Below are positions 1 through 9,800 of a stretch of 64,000 bases of DNA, piece by piece. The translations under genes and the position numbers were made by a program. The notes under the pieces were generated by a model, which saw nothing but the letters and a program-made list of their open reading frames with translations, searched no databases and was not told where the DNA came from. Where the stretch lies: NCBI GenBank assembly GCA_019096065.1, contig JAGUCH010000001.1:10106001-10170000 (forward strand), read 5' to 3'. Each line of letters starts with the position of its first letter. Position 1 is the stretch's first letter. This DNA is from Paracyclopina nana. Taxonomy: Eukaryota > Arthropoda > Copepoda > Cyclopoida > Cyclopettidae.

Positions 1-280
1 TCATGCTCAGGTCTGGATATGATGTGACTCATGATCCAAAATTCCTTGACTTTCATGAATCTTACTCAAAATGGTTCCATTCTGTTCCTTGAATCATTTG
101 TACTGTAACAAGCTCAAAAAGAGAGCTCTCTTTGTCATTTCTTCCCCACAATTCTAGAAAACGCTTTGTTTACTTTTTGTTAGAAGCGCTATTTTTTCCG
201 CAATTGCTACGCACGCTTACACGCACGCCAAAGATCCAAAAATTCAGCACCATCTATTGCATTTTGTCTGTCTTTTGCTC

Positions 281-530
281 CCTATAGCTCAATGGTTAGA
301 GCATTGGAATGCTAATCTGACTATCTGAGGTTTGAATCTAGGTAGTCTCTCTCTTTTTATTTACTTCTTTGGAATTTGGATTAGTACTATGGGATATGAG
401 GAGCATGAAATTATATTAAATCCCTCAAATTTGATTCCTGGGGCATTTTAAGTATTTAAAATATCCCTCAAAATGCATGGAAAGAACTGCGAAAAAAGAG
501 CTGAGTCGGATCGGCTAACTATTTTTCATG
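281..530 (+). repeat. tRNA-derived SINE-like element (copy S1)
   Basis: A tRNA-like head at about 281-352 carries an A-box-like stretch (TAGCTCAATGG), a 7-nt anticodon loop ATGCTAA (GCT, serine-like but with a short variable arm) and a weakened B box (GGTTTGAATC). It is followed by a T-rich spacer, the block ACTTCTTTGGAATTTGG and a body ending in GAGCTGAGTCGGATCGG. The same body is present at 4,325-4,571 (minus) and about 37,835-37,935 (plus). The acceptor ends do not pair, so this is a tRNA-derived repeat and not a working tRNA gene. Confidence 0.7.
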
Positions 531-539
531 ACCTCGCTG

Positions 540-1129
540 CGCTCAGATGATAAATAGTAGCTCAATTCTCAAATTTTTCCCGGCCGATCAGGGTTTTTCA
601 TGGGGTCTAACTTTTGCTGAGGGTGGTAGGCATTCATTTTTCTCTAACAGTAACCTTTATAAAATCCCATGTTGGTTGAAATTTCAAGATAAGCTCGACC
701 TACTAGTTTGGTCCATCATAAAGTGACCCAAGTCAAGTTGCGCTCGCTTGGCGGCTCTGTGGGCCATGGTTTTTAGCTGAATACTGAGACTCAGTTTGAA
801 CCCTATAGTCCTAGTATCAAATTCAGCTGAGTAACCGACGACAATTGCAAGCAAGGCAAATGTAGTTCGGTAAACTGACACGAGAGCTTTTTGGTGCCGC
901 TAGTGGTCAGGGGGGCTTATTTGGCTCAAAATTCATTAATATGCTATTTAAAAGCAATTGACTTTTATGGCCTGATTCAGATATTCTTTTCCATACACTG
1001 ATTTTGAATGCGAAAAATGATGTTTTTTCTTCAATTTTCACCGTATACCATACTGAACAAAATTTCGCGAACTCCTCAGCGAGTAATCTGCCCCCCAGAC
1101 CTAGCCCTAGCATAGTAATTAAAGGCTAG
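540..1129. other. No gene recognised
   Basis: AT-rich sequence following the SINE-like element. Only short frames without family resemblance are present, and no splice-linked coding structure could be built. Confidence 0.5.
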
Positions 1130-1290
1130 ACATATCTTATTAAGGGTAGACCCAAACTCTCTCAACCACCCAAAAGTTATACATACTCTGAAAGCTTATT
1201 TATGGGGACTCATGTGGTGTTAAGTTTAAAATACTGGCCTATGGGTTCCCATAAGCTTAAAAAAAATTTGAACAACTTTTGGTTTTATGA
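1130..1290 (+). repeat. Fragment of the CACATTGAC (family E) element
   Basis: Diverged copy of the arm seen at about 2,735-2,870: it has the same order of words (ACCCAAACTCT, then ACCCAAAA, CTGAAAGCTTAT, TGGCCTATGG, TTCCCATA). The terminal CACATTGAC is not recognisable here, so this is a decayed or truncated copy. Confidence 0.6.
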
Positions 1291-1329
1291 TGGTTTTCGT
1301 ACCAGATTTATCAAGGACTTTTCTAGTGG

Positions 1330-1790
1330 GATGTCTTGACATGTGTAAGCTAATAGTACTATGCCAAAAGGTGTCTTACCTAAATGTCTTGATGTGTCTA
1401 AGCTAAAAGCACTGTACCAAAAGGTGTCTAACCTAAAACGTCTTGGTGTGTCTAAAAAAGGTGTCTAACCTAATATATCTTAATGTGTCTAAGCTAAAAG
1501 TTCTATGCCAAATGGTGTCTAACATTAAACGCACCAGTCTCTAATTTGTGTCTACTCAAAGAGTACTGTGCCAAAAGGTGTCTACATAAAGTATACCAGT
1601 CACTAAAATGTGTCTATGCTAAAAGTGCTATGCCTAAAGGTGTCAAAGGTGTCTAAATTAAAGTATCTTGAATTAATACCAAAATGCAACAATGCCAAAA
1701 GGTGTCTAAACTAAAGCATAGACGTTGTCTAACTTAAGGTAACTTGGCGTGTCTAAGTTAAAATGAATTGACTTTCTAACATAAAACCCC
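1330..1790 (+). repeat. Minisatellite, GTGTCTAA-type, irregular unit
   Basis: Degenerate tandem array in which words such as AAAGGTGTCTAACC, TGTCTAAGCTAAAAG and AGTATCTTG recur at irregular 30-60 nt spacing. The reverse complement of the same array lies at 23,512-23,826, so the satellite is dispersed. Confidence 0.75.
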
Positions 1791-1852
1791 CTAAAATACC
1801 GTGTCGCCACCTTGCGGAATTTTGAGTCCCTAATGCTGTACAAGATGGAAAA

Positions 1853-2205
1853 TGAGGCCGCTCAAGACAACAAATTGAGGCCGCTCAAGACTACAAATTG
1901 AGGCTGCTCAAAACTACAAATTGAGGCCGCTCAAGCCTACAAATTGAGGCCGCTCAAGACTACAAATTGAGGCTGCTCAAAACTACTAATTGAGGCTGTT
2001 CATCAACGCAAATTGAGGCTGTTCAAAAATGCAAATTGAGGCTGTCCAAGGCTGCAATATGAGGCTGTGCAAGATGCAAATTGTGGCTGCTCAAGACTTA
2101 AGATTGAGGCTGCTTAAGACTACAAAATGAGGCCGCTCTAGACTGCAAATTTGGCAGCTCTAGACTACCATTTGAGGCTGCTCAAGGCTACAAATTGAAG
2201 CCTCT
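1853..2205 (+). repeat. Minisatellite, about 23-bp unit
   Basis: Roughly fifteen head-to-tail units of the form AAATTGAGGCCGCTCAAGAC with C/T variation in the GCC/GCT position. Units become degenerate towards the 3' end. Confidence 0.85.
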
Positions 2206-2329
2206 ATCGCAAATTCCTGATTTTGACAATAAGCTACCAAAAAAAGCTCGGGAAAATCATGGGGACTTTTTTCCCGAAGTATTTGTTTACATTTCGTTTT
2301 CCCCTATTATTTGCTTGTCTTGGTAGAGA

Positions 2330-2470
2330 AATAAACTAAGAACTATTTAGAAATTGAAACCTAACCAGGGACTTTCGATTGCCGGTAGAGAAATTAACTG
2401 AGAGCTATATGCAAATTGAAACCTAACCAGGGATTTTAGGTTACCAGTACAGAATATCACTACCAAATGA
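2330..2470 (+). repeat. Short tandem duplication
   Basis: Two adjacent units of about 60 bp, each containing CAAATTGAAACCTAACCAGG followed by a GA-rich stretch and a GTAGAGAAAT-like word. Confidence 0.6.
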
Positions 2471-3009
2471 ACCCTTGGAGCAGAAGCTTTCAGAAAACAT
2501 ACATATTTTTGATAGGTAACCTCTTGGGTTAATGTGATTTGCAAAACAGTATTATTGATTAATGTTTGAGTAACGAAAATGCAGAGTAGGGAAACATGTT
2601 TTTCGTTTTCAGACTTTTTTCCTGTCCTTGCTCAGAGATCGGCATCCTTAAAAATGATTTAAGTTAAAGACATGGCTGTCTGTTGGGAGAAACAGTAGCG
2701 GCTCTACAAAGCTCTGGACACATTGACTTGAAGGAGGTCCTAACCCAAACTCTTTACAACACCCAAAAAATATACATTTTCTGAAAGCTTATGTTCTCAG
2801 GGTTTATTTGGTAGTAATTTTAAAATCCTGGCCTATGGCTTCCCATAGCATAAAATTTTCAAAAACGTCTAGCACCTTCAGTTTATTATTTTTTCAGATT
2901 GTGTATAGCAATGACCCCCTCTGAAAAAAGAAGATCTAACTTTTTGTATTTCATAAGCAAGTCTGTGAAATGCACTCAAATTGAGATATTTGCTACCAAA
3001 CTTAGGTTC

Positions 3010-3723
3010 GCGGTAAAAGGCACACTCAGCGCACTCAGCACACTAGGCACACTATGATATGGCAGGTAAATTTCTCTGTCAGTGTGCTTTTTACTGTGGA
3101 GTGTGCATTTTGCCAATTTGTAAAAGGCACTCTGAAGAGATAAAGAGGCCATAAGGAAGTGCGAAAAATCAATCAAATCTGTTAAAGTTTCATATAATCC
3201 TCAACTTAATTGCTATGAAAAATGAGAAAATCCAAAATAAATTATTAACAATCTGTTGGAGAAATGTTCCATAAAAGTTTAAGAGATTCAGTTCCTATAC
3301 TTTTTGATTTTGCATACTTAGTAAATCCAAGCAAAGGTTTGATAAGTGGAGTGACAAAAATGGGGGTCGCGGTAAAAGGCACACTCAGCGCACTCAGCAC
3401 ACTAGGCACACTATGATATGGCAGATAAATTTCTCTGTCAGTGTGCTTTTTACTGTGGAGTGTGCATTTTACCAATTTGTAAAAGGCACTCTGAAGAGAT
3501 AAAGAGACCATAAGGAAGTGCGAAAAATCAATCAAATCTGTTAAAGTTTCATATAATCCTCAACTTAATTGCTATGAAAAATGAGAAAATCCAAAATAAA
3601 TTATTAACAATCTGTTGGAGAAATGTTCCATAAAAGTTTAAGAGATTCAGTTCCTATACTTTTTGATTTTGCATACTTAGTAAATCCAAGCAAAGGTTTG
3701 ATAAGTGGAGTGACAAAAATGGA
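3010..3723 (+). repeat. Tandem duplication of about 357 bp
   Basis: Two almost identical head-to-tail copies; each begins GCGGTAAAAGGCACACTCAG and ends near GTGGAGTGACAAAAATG. Differences are a handful of single bases, so the duplication is recent. Frames read through it on the minus strand are repeat-derived, not genes. Confidence 0.85.
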
Positions 3724-4498
3724 CAAACAAAAAAATCTAAGAGAAAAATGGCCAAAAAAAAGATAACATTCATTATTTAATATTTTAGACTTTTTGTCTA
3801 ACATAATTTGAGAAATAACTTTATAAAACATGAATGTTGTTGAGATTTATTTGACTCTTAATTATTTTCTGAATGACTCAACACACTGTTTTTTTTAAAT
3901 TTGTATTAGTGGAGTTCAGTTTGAGAGGAGCTGTTGAGATTTACTTGACTCATAGTTTCTGAAAGACTAAACACACTGTTTTTATTTTCAAATAGATATT
4001 AGTGAAGTTCAGTTGGAAAAGATTGCATTAAGATGGAATATCATATTTTTTTTGGCTGATTAATTTCTCGCACCTCCTTGTCATAACTTTGTCACTGGAG
4101 TGTGCCTTTTACAAATTGGAAAAACGCACAATCAATGGTAAAAAGCACACTCACTGAGAAATTTACCTGCCATATCATAGTGTGCTCAGTGTGCCGGTGT
4201 GCCTAGTGTGCCTTTTACTGCTACCGCAAAAAGGGACAAACAAAAAAATCTAAGAGAAAAATGGCCAAAAAAATATAACATTCATTATTTAATATTTTAT
4301 ATACTGTAATACGATTTCCTCGTGTTATAATTCAGTTTACCGATCCGACTCAGCTCTTTTATATCACAGTTCTTTCTAAGCAATTTGGGGGATATTAAAT
4401 ACTTAACAGCCCTTGAATCAAATTTCAGGGATTTTAAGTAATTTAATGCCCTCATATTCCATGGAAGTAATGCAAATTCCAAAGAAGTTGGAAAAAGA

Positions 4499-4571
4499 GA
4501 GGATCATCCAGATTCGAACCTCAGACAGTTGGATTAGCATCCCAATGCTCTAACCACTGAGCTATGGAAAC
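4499..4571 (-). repeat. tRNA-like head of SINE copy S2
   Basis: On the minus strand this reads TAGCTCAGTGGTTAGAGCA (A box and D arm), a perfectly paired 5-bp anticodon stem around ATGCTAA (GCT), and a B box GGTTCGAATC. T stem and acceptor stem pair poorly. The body continues on the minus strand to about 4,325 and matches S1. Confidence 0.65.
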
Positions 4572-4632
4572 ATCATGATAATTGCATGCTATGTATAGGA
4601 CTTTAACCATAATTTTAGCCAGATAAAGAAAA

Positions 4633-4715
4633 AAAGTTAGTTGAGGAATGACTGGGGTTTGAACCCTAGACTCCTGAATCAAGAGCCTAGCGCTCTAACC
4701 ATTGTGCCATAGGAA
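4633..4715 (-). repeat. Second tRNA-like head (S3)
   Basis: On the minus strand it carries ACAATGGTTAGAGCG, a weak anticodon stem and a good B box (GGGTTCAAACCCC), followed by a run of T. It could have been a functional pol III promoter. Stem mismatches argue against a working tRNA. Confidence 0.5.
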
Positions 4716-5941
4716 CACATCTGAAGAAATGGATTTTGAAAGTCTATTTAATTGCTCCCAACCCACTGGATGCTAGCTAATGAGAGCCAGTGATATTCAC
4801 ATAGCAACTAAAAACCAAGCAGTATTTTCTAGGGCACGGGGCAGCCCGGTAACTTCATTAAAACACTCAAAAATCGTATTACAGAATATAAAATTGTATA
4901 TTCCGAGCTGGGGCACGTAAAATTGGGTCATTAAATAGCTGACCTCGGATTTAAAAATGGAAAAACACTCGTACAATTACAGCCCTCGCAGGCTCGGGCT
5001 AGTAAAGCTGTACTCGAGTTTTCCCATTTTAAAATCCTCGCTCAGCTATTTAATGACCCTACTTTACGTGCCCCAGCTCGAAATAAATAACTATTAGACT
5101 TTTTGTCTAACATAATTTGAGAAATAACTTTATAAAACATGAATGTTGTTGAGATTTATTTGACTCTTAATTATTTTCTGAATGACTCAACACACTGTTT
5201 TTTTTAAATTTGTATTAGTGGAGTTCAGTTTGAGAGGAGCTGTTGAGATTTACTTGACTCATAGTTTCTGAAAGACTAAACACACTGTTTTTATTTTCAA
5301 ATAGATATTAGTGAAGTTCAGTTGGAAAAGATTGCATTAAGATGGAATATCATATTTTTTTTGGCTGATTAATTTCTCGCACCTCCTTGTCATAACTTTG
5401 TCACTGGAGTGTGCCTTTTACAAATTGGAAAAACGCACAATCAATGGTAAAAAGCACACTCACTGAGAAATTTACCTGCCATATCATATTGTGCTCAGTG
5501 TGCCGGTGTGCCTAGTGTGCCTTTTACTGCTACCGCCAAACTTATTATGTAAAATTAATACAGTAGGCAGTAGTCCACTTTTAGCAAAGCTATATCTCCG
5601 TTTCTGTTCATCCTAGCGATTTCACTATGAAGTAACTTAAGTTTTATTTTTGAATTTTAGTGGGGGTCATTGAAGCTAACTATCCCAAAAAAATGAGCCG
5701 TTTTTGCGCTAAACGTTTTTTAAAATTTTATGTTATTGGAAGCGCTAGGCCAGGATTTTTATTTTTTCACCAAATGAACCCTTGGGACATAAGCTTTCAG
5801 AAAATATATAATTCTTGGGTGTTGTAAGTAGTTTGGGTTAGGTCCTTAGTCAAGTCAATGTGTGGAGTGATTTAAATTCATCGTATGGTTATCTGCATTA
5901 CATTCTCTAGTCTAAAAGCTAGGTGCTGCCTCTTCCCACTC

Positions 5942-6562
5942 CACACTAGGCCAGGGAGGCTTCATTTCGTCCGTTTTGGCCAAAATCGGAAATCAGTATT
6001 TTTCAACTTTTTTTGCTTCAACACTTAGTTTATGGTCCAACTCATTCAAATTCACTCAGCAGAGACATATGAACTCAGTTCAGCTGATCATAAATGTCTG
6101 ATTTTTGAGACCAAGTCAAAACTTGGAAAAAAGCAGCAAAAAAGTATGGTTAAGAAAATGGTGACAAACAACCTGTTTTAAGCTGCACACCTAAAAAAAA
6201 TTGCATTTCAGTATGATTTTTGATCTTGCTGAAAGTATTCAAGCAATTGTAGTTGATCTTGCCTAAAAGTAATTGCCTCCAAATCAGCCTAAAAAAAGCT
6301 GTTCATTTTCTAGAACAAAATTAGAACAAAATATGCTGTTCTTTCTTGGATCAGCATGGATCACCAAAATTCATGGCTTATGAGTCTCCCTGACACTCAA
6401 ATACTTGATTCCAGTTGAATTTAGCTGCTACATTTTGCAACCTTGGAAGTTTTGGGAGGCCGAAAAGTCAAATTTTGCTATTATTTTGGAGCGCCATTGT
6501 AGCAGCTTCTATTTGACGGAAAAATCAAACCGGACGAAATAAAGCGTCACTGGCCCTGTGTG
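5942..6562. mobile_element. CAC-ended element F1, 621 bp, 5-bp target duplication
   Basis: Starts CACACTAGGCCAGGGAGGCT and ends with an inverted counterpart (GTCACTGGCCCTGTGTG); the inverted similarity continues inward through TTTCGTCCG. A direct repeat CACTC flanks it (5,937-5,941 and 6,563-6,567). F2 at 36,380-37,646 is a second copy with its own CAATG duplication. No transposase is present. CAC ends and 5-bp duplications recall Transib-type elements, which is an inference only. Confidence 0.8.
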
Positions 6563-6884
6563 CACTCCCGTTGGAGAGCCTCTTAGAATACTGTTTTATG
6601 AATAGAGCTCATCTATCTACCCTCGTGCATTTCGGCAACTGAATTCGGCGCTTTCTTGTGTTTTAGCGCCAAGGAATTTTCCTTAATAGATGAGCAGGTT
6701 AAATATGGGCTACCAGTTCCTCGCATGAGACAGATCCACAGCCTGCGCCGCATTCAATACTTCTCAGGATACATCGTTATGGGAAGGTTGCGGGATGATC
6801 TAGGCTTCTCGAAACCAACCTTTATTCGACTGAAGGGAAGCAAAAATGCTTAACACGGCGACACGCAAGCAAGTTTTCTTTCAG
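6563..6884 (+). other. Unassigned sequence upstream of the first recognised SGSM3 exon
   Basis: A 65-codon open frame (6,656-6,853) lies here but does not resemble the expected SGSM3 N-terminus. It ends in a stop before the acceptor at 6,884. Missing N-terminal coding exons (about 100 residues) may be here in diverged form, or lie further upstream beyond the repeats. Confidence 0.4.
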
Positions 6885-9800
6885 GTCTATGGTCAAAGAG
6901 GGCATTCCGCATTCCTTGAGGCCTTACGTGTGGCTGCGCCTAGCCGGGGCGATGCAAAAGAAAGCTACTTCGGAGGTGTCTTATCAGCAGGTGAGAAATG
7001 GCAATTAAAAGATGGTTTGTTGATGCCGTACCGTCTGCTGCGCACAGATAGTGAGGGCCTCGTCCAATGACCACCTGGTGACCTCGAGGCAAATCGAGAA
7101 AGACTTGTTGCGCACCTTGCCCGGACATGTTTGCTTCCACTCCGCCCAATCCACGGGCGTTCCCCGGCTGAGGAGAATATTGAGAGGGCTGGCGTGGCTG
7201 TATCCCGACATCGGATACTGCCAAGGCATGGGCATGATCGTGGCCTCGTTCTTGTTAGTGATGGAAGAAGAAGATGCTTTCTGGATGATGGTGGCAATCA
7301 TCGAAGACTTTCTGCCGCCCTCCTACTACTCCCCCAGCCTCATCGGTAAGCCGCAAATTTCCTTTCGCTTGTGTCGCAGCCAAATGACGGAGGCGCGTGC
7401 TTGCAGGCGTCCAGGCTGATCAGCTCGTGCTGCGGGGATTGATCGCGTCGCATCTGCCCGCCCTGGATTCGCTCTTGCAGGAGCACGACATTGAGCTTTC
7501 TTTGATCACGCTCAACTGGTTCTTGACGCTCTACTCGAGCGTGCTGCACGTCAAGCTCGTCGTGAGGCTTTGGGACCTGCTTCTCTGCGATGGATCGCGC
7601 GTCATGTTTCAAATTGCCATGGCCATGATAAAATTGCGCGAGGAGGACCTGATGAAGGCCGACAATGCGGCCTGCATTTTCAACATTCTTTCCACGACTC
7701 CCTCGAGGTATATACGCGCGCGTGCATGCAGCTCCACCAGAAGAGCCACCTTTCTCCCTCCCTTCCAGGATGGACGACATCGATCGCCTCATCCAAGTGA
7801 TGGAAACGATGAGCTTCATCACCGACGTGATCGTCGAGGACAACAGGAGGCGCCACGCCACCATTCTGCTGTCGGAGCGCGGCTCTTGGGCGGCCGAGCC
7901 GGCCGAGTCCAGAGGCCGCCTCATCAAGCGAACCATCAGGCGGTCCAAATCGCTCATGGAAATGTTCTCGCCCGAGGCTCGTGGGGACGCTTCTTCTTCG
8001 GAGGGCTACAAGGCCAAGAACATCAAGCAGGTAGCAATTGATTGCGCTCGATTTCATTTATCGATTCGCATCTGCAGACCGAAGTGATGATTGACTTGAG
8101 AGACGCGATAGTGCGAGTGGCCAACTACTTTTACTCGGCCGATCCCGGCTGCATGCCCGACGACCCGGATCTTCTTCCCGAGGAGCTTCAGGTAGTCCAC
8201 CCGATCGTGATCAAGCATTGTGCATTATGGTACCTTCTTCAGGCCGACTACTCGCAACAAAGCCACGCCAGGGACCATGAAATTTACATGTCCATCTCGA
8301 GATCAAAGCGGAAGCGGGCCAGGGCCGTTCTGGATTTCGAGAGGCGGGACGACGACGAGCTGGGCTTCAGGCAGCACGACATCATCACCATCATCTCGCA
8401 AAAGGACGAGCATTGCTGGATCGGCGAGCTGAACGGCCACCGTGGATGGTTTCCAGCCAAGCTCGTCCAAGTCCTCGACGAGCGAAGCAAGGAGTACAGC
8501 TTCGCTGGCGACGACAGCGTCTCCCAGGCCGTCACGGATTTGGTGAGGGGCGTCTTCTGCCCGGCCATCAAGCGAATCCTCGAGCACGGCTTGAGGCGGT
8601 AATGAAAAGCGTTGCGAGGATTTTCCTCATTATAAATAGTTACCTATGCAGGTCGACATTTTCTCTCGGTCCAGTTCACCCGTGGCAGTTTGTGGAAGAG
8701 GCTGCCAGCAAGGAGGTTGAGAAGGATTTCAAATCGGTTTACAGTCGCCTGGTTCTGTGCAAGACTTTTAGATTAAACGAGGACGGCAAAGTTTTAACCC
8801 CAGAAGAGCTCCTCTACAGATGCGTGGAAGCCGTCAACTTCACCCATAACCCGAAGCATGCGCAAATGGACGTCAAGCTCAGGTCTCTCATTTGTCTCGG
8901 ATTAAACGAGCAGGTAAAACATCGACCCTGCGTGATATCTAGCATTTTTGTGAGGAACTTGCATGACGCAAAAAATACTTTTGTCTGGAAGAGTTTGGGC
9001 TCGTCCTCTTCAGTAGGGATCATACTTTTATATGATGGAAAGCAATTTTCGCATGTATAATTCAGTTTACCAATTCGTCTCAGTTCATATAACTACACAT
9101 ATATAAAAGCTCTGACGTTTCACTTTATCAAGTGACACACATTATAAAGTATTTTATAAGGTGTGTTGCTCCTCTGTTACCATGATATTGTCAAAGAAGT
9201 AAATCCGATTGCAGAAAAAGGAGAAAAATGCCATGTATGGGGATCGAACCCTGAATGCCAGGATTAGGAGTCCAGCGCTCTACTGACTGAGCTACCAATA
9301 CAGTTATATAAGATGCTGTTAGAATTCCTTTTATTCTTCTTCTAAGCTGAGCGAAGCTTAGTAGAAGAGTAGAGTCTCTATCAGAGATACCAGACAAAAC
9401 TTGATCTAACAGATCTTTTAGCTCCAAAAAGTGCCAAATTCAAAATACACACTTTTAAGTGACTGATTAACTCTTTCAGCTACTCTTGCACTACTGAGGG
9501 CCTCTCAACCCAAGCCCTCAAAGTAATGGATCAAATGCTAGGTCAAGATCGCCTAGTCTGGTAACTTCATTAACATTTGAAAATTACTTTCCATCATATA
9601 AAATCGTATATATATGTAAACAAATTATAAAACAGGCTTACAAAATATCTGAGCTCATTATGCAAAGTAAAAATCTCGTAGCATTACTTGGCTCTCGCAA
9701 GCTCGAGCCCGCAAAGTTGCCACTCGATTTTTACTTTACAAAATTTGCTCAGCTATTTTATTAGCTTGTTTTATAAAATGTTTACATATATAAATAGATA

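Larger units (their letters stand above)
4287..4893. mobile_element. Composite: pol-III-type SINE core between inverted repeats (copy 1)
   Basis: Left arm reads TATTTTATATACTGTAATAC, and the right arm is its near reverse complement at about 4,868-4,893. Between them, on the minus strand, lie a tRNA-like head (about 4,571-4,500), SINE body and tail GAGCTGAGTCGGATCGG, and a second tRNA-like head at 4,715-4,633. CCGGTAACTTCATTAA precedes the right arm. The copy at about 9,020-9,612 has the same order of parts but different arm sequence. Confidence 0.6.
3005..5535. mobile_element. Insertion inside E1 with 9-bp target duplication
   Basis: The 9-bp CCAAACTTA is duplicated at 2,996-3,004 and 5,536-5,544. 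The related element E2 has the single, uninterrupted site at about 31,413-31,421, so the interval is an insertion. Its ends carry inverted words (GCGGTAAAAGGCAC at left, GTGCCTTTTACTGC at right). Inside are a 357-bp tandem duplication (about 3,010-3,366 and 3,367-3,723), a duplicated 440-bp block (about 3,786-4,215 and 5,095-5,535) and a SINE-bearing segment. There is no transposase. A 9-bp duplication would fit a Mutator-like element, but this is not proven. Confidence 0.75.
2719..5862 (+). mobile_element. CAC-ended inverted-repeat element E1, 604 bp plus a 2.5-kb insertion
   Basis: The ends are inverted: it starts CACATTGACTTGA and ends TCAAGTCAATGTG. Inside each end lie the inverted words CCTAACCCAAAC and CTGAAAGCTTATG. 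A 4-bp direct repeat TGGA flanks it (2,715-2,718 and 5,863-5,866). It is closely similar to element E2 at 31,138-31,724. CAC termini with 4-bp duplications resemble the Chapaev branch of the CMC group, but no transposase is present, so it is non-autonomous and the assignment is an inference. Confidence 0.8.

Noticed and set aside
281..352. Functional tRNA-Ser (GCT)
   Set aside because: Acceptor stem does not pair, there is no long variable arm expected of tRNA-Ser, and a SINE body follows that recurs elsewhere.
1853..2205. CRISPR-like regular repeats
   Set aside because: Units are contiguous without spacers, degenerate, and the context is a eukaryotic intergenic region.
3245..3831. Minus-strand frames repeated twice with nearly identical peptides
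   Set aside because: They arise from the 357-bp tandem duplication in non-coding transposon sequence.
6656..6853. 65-codon frame as the first SGSM3 exon
   Set aside because: No convincing match to the SGSM3 N-terminus, ends in a stop before the acceptor at 6,884, and no donor gives the required phase.
9191..9427. Minus-strand frame containing [17 protein letters not shown]
   Set aside because: A classic artefact of translating across a tRNA or tRNA-like sequence; the DNA is the tRNA-like head of a SINE.
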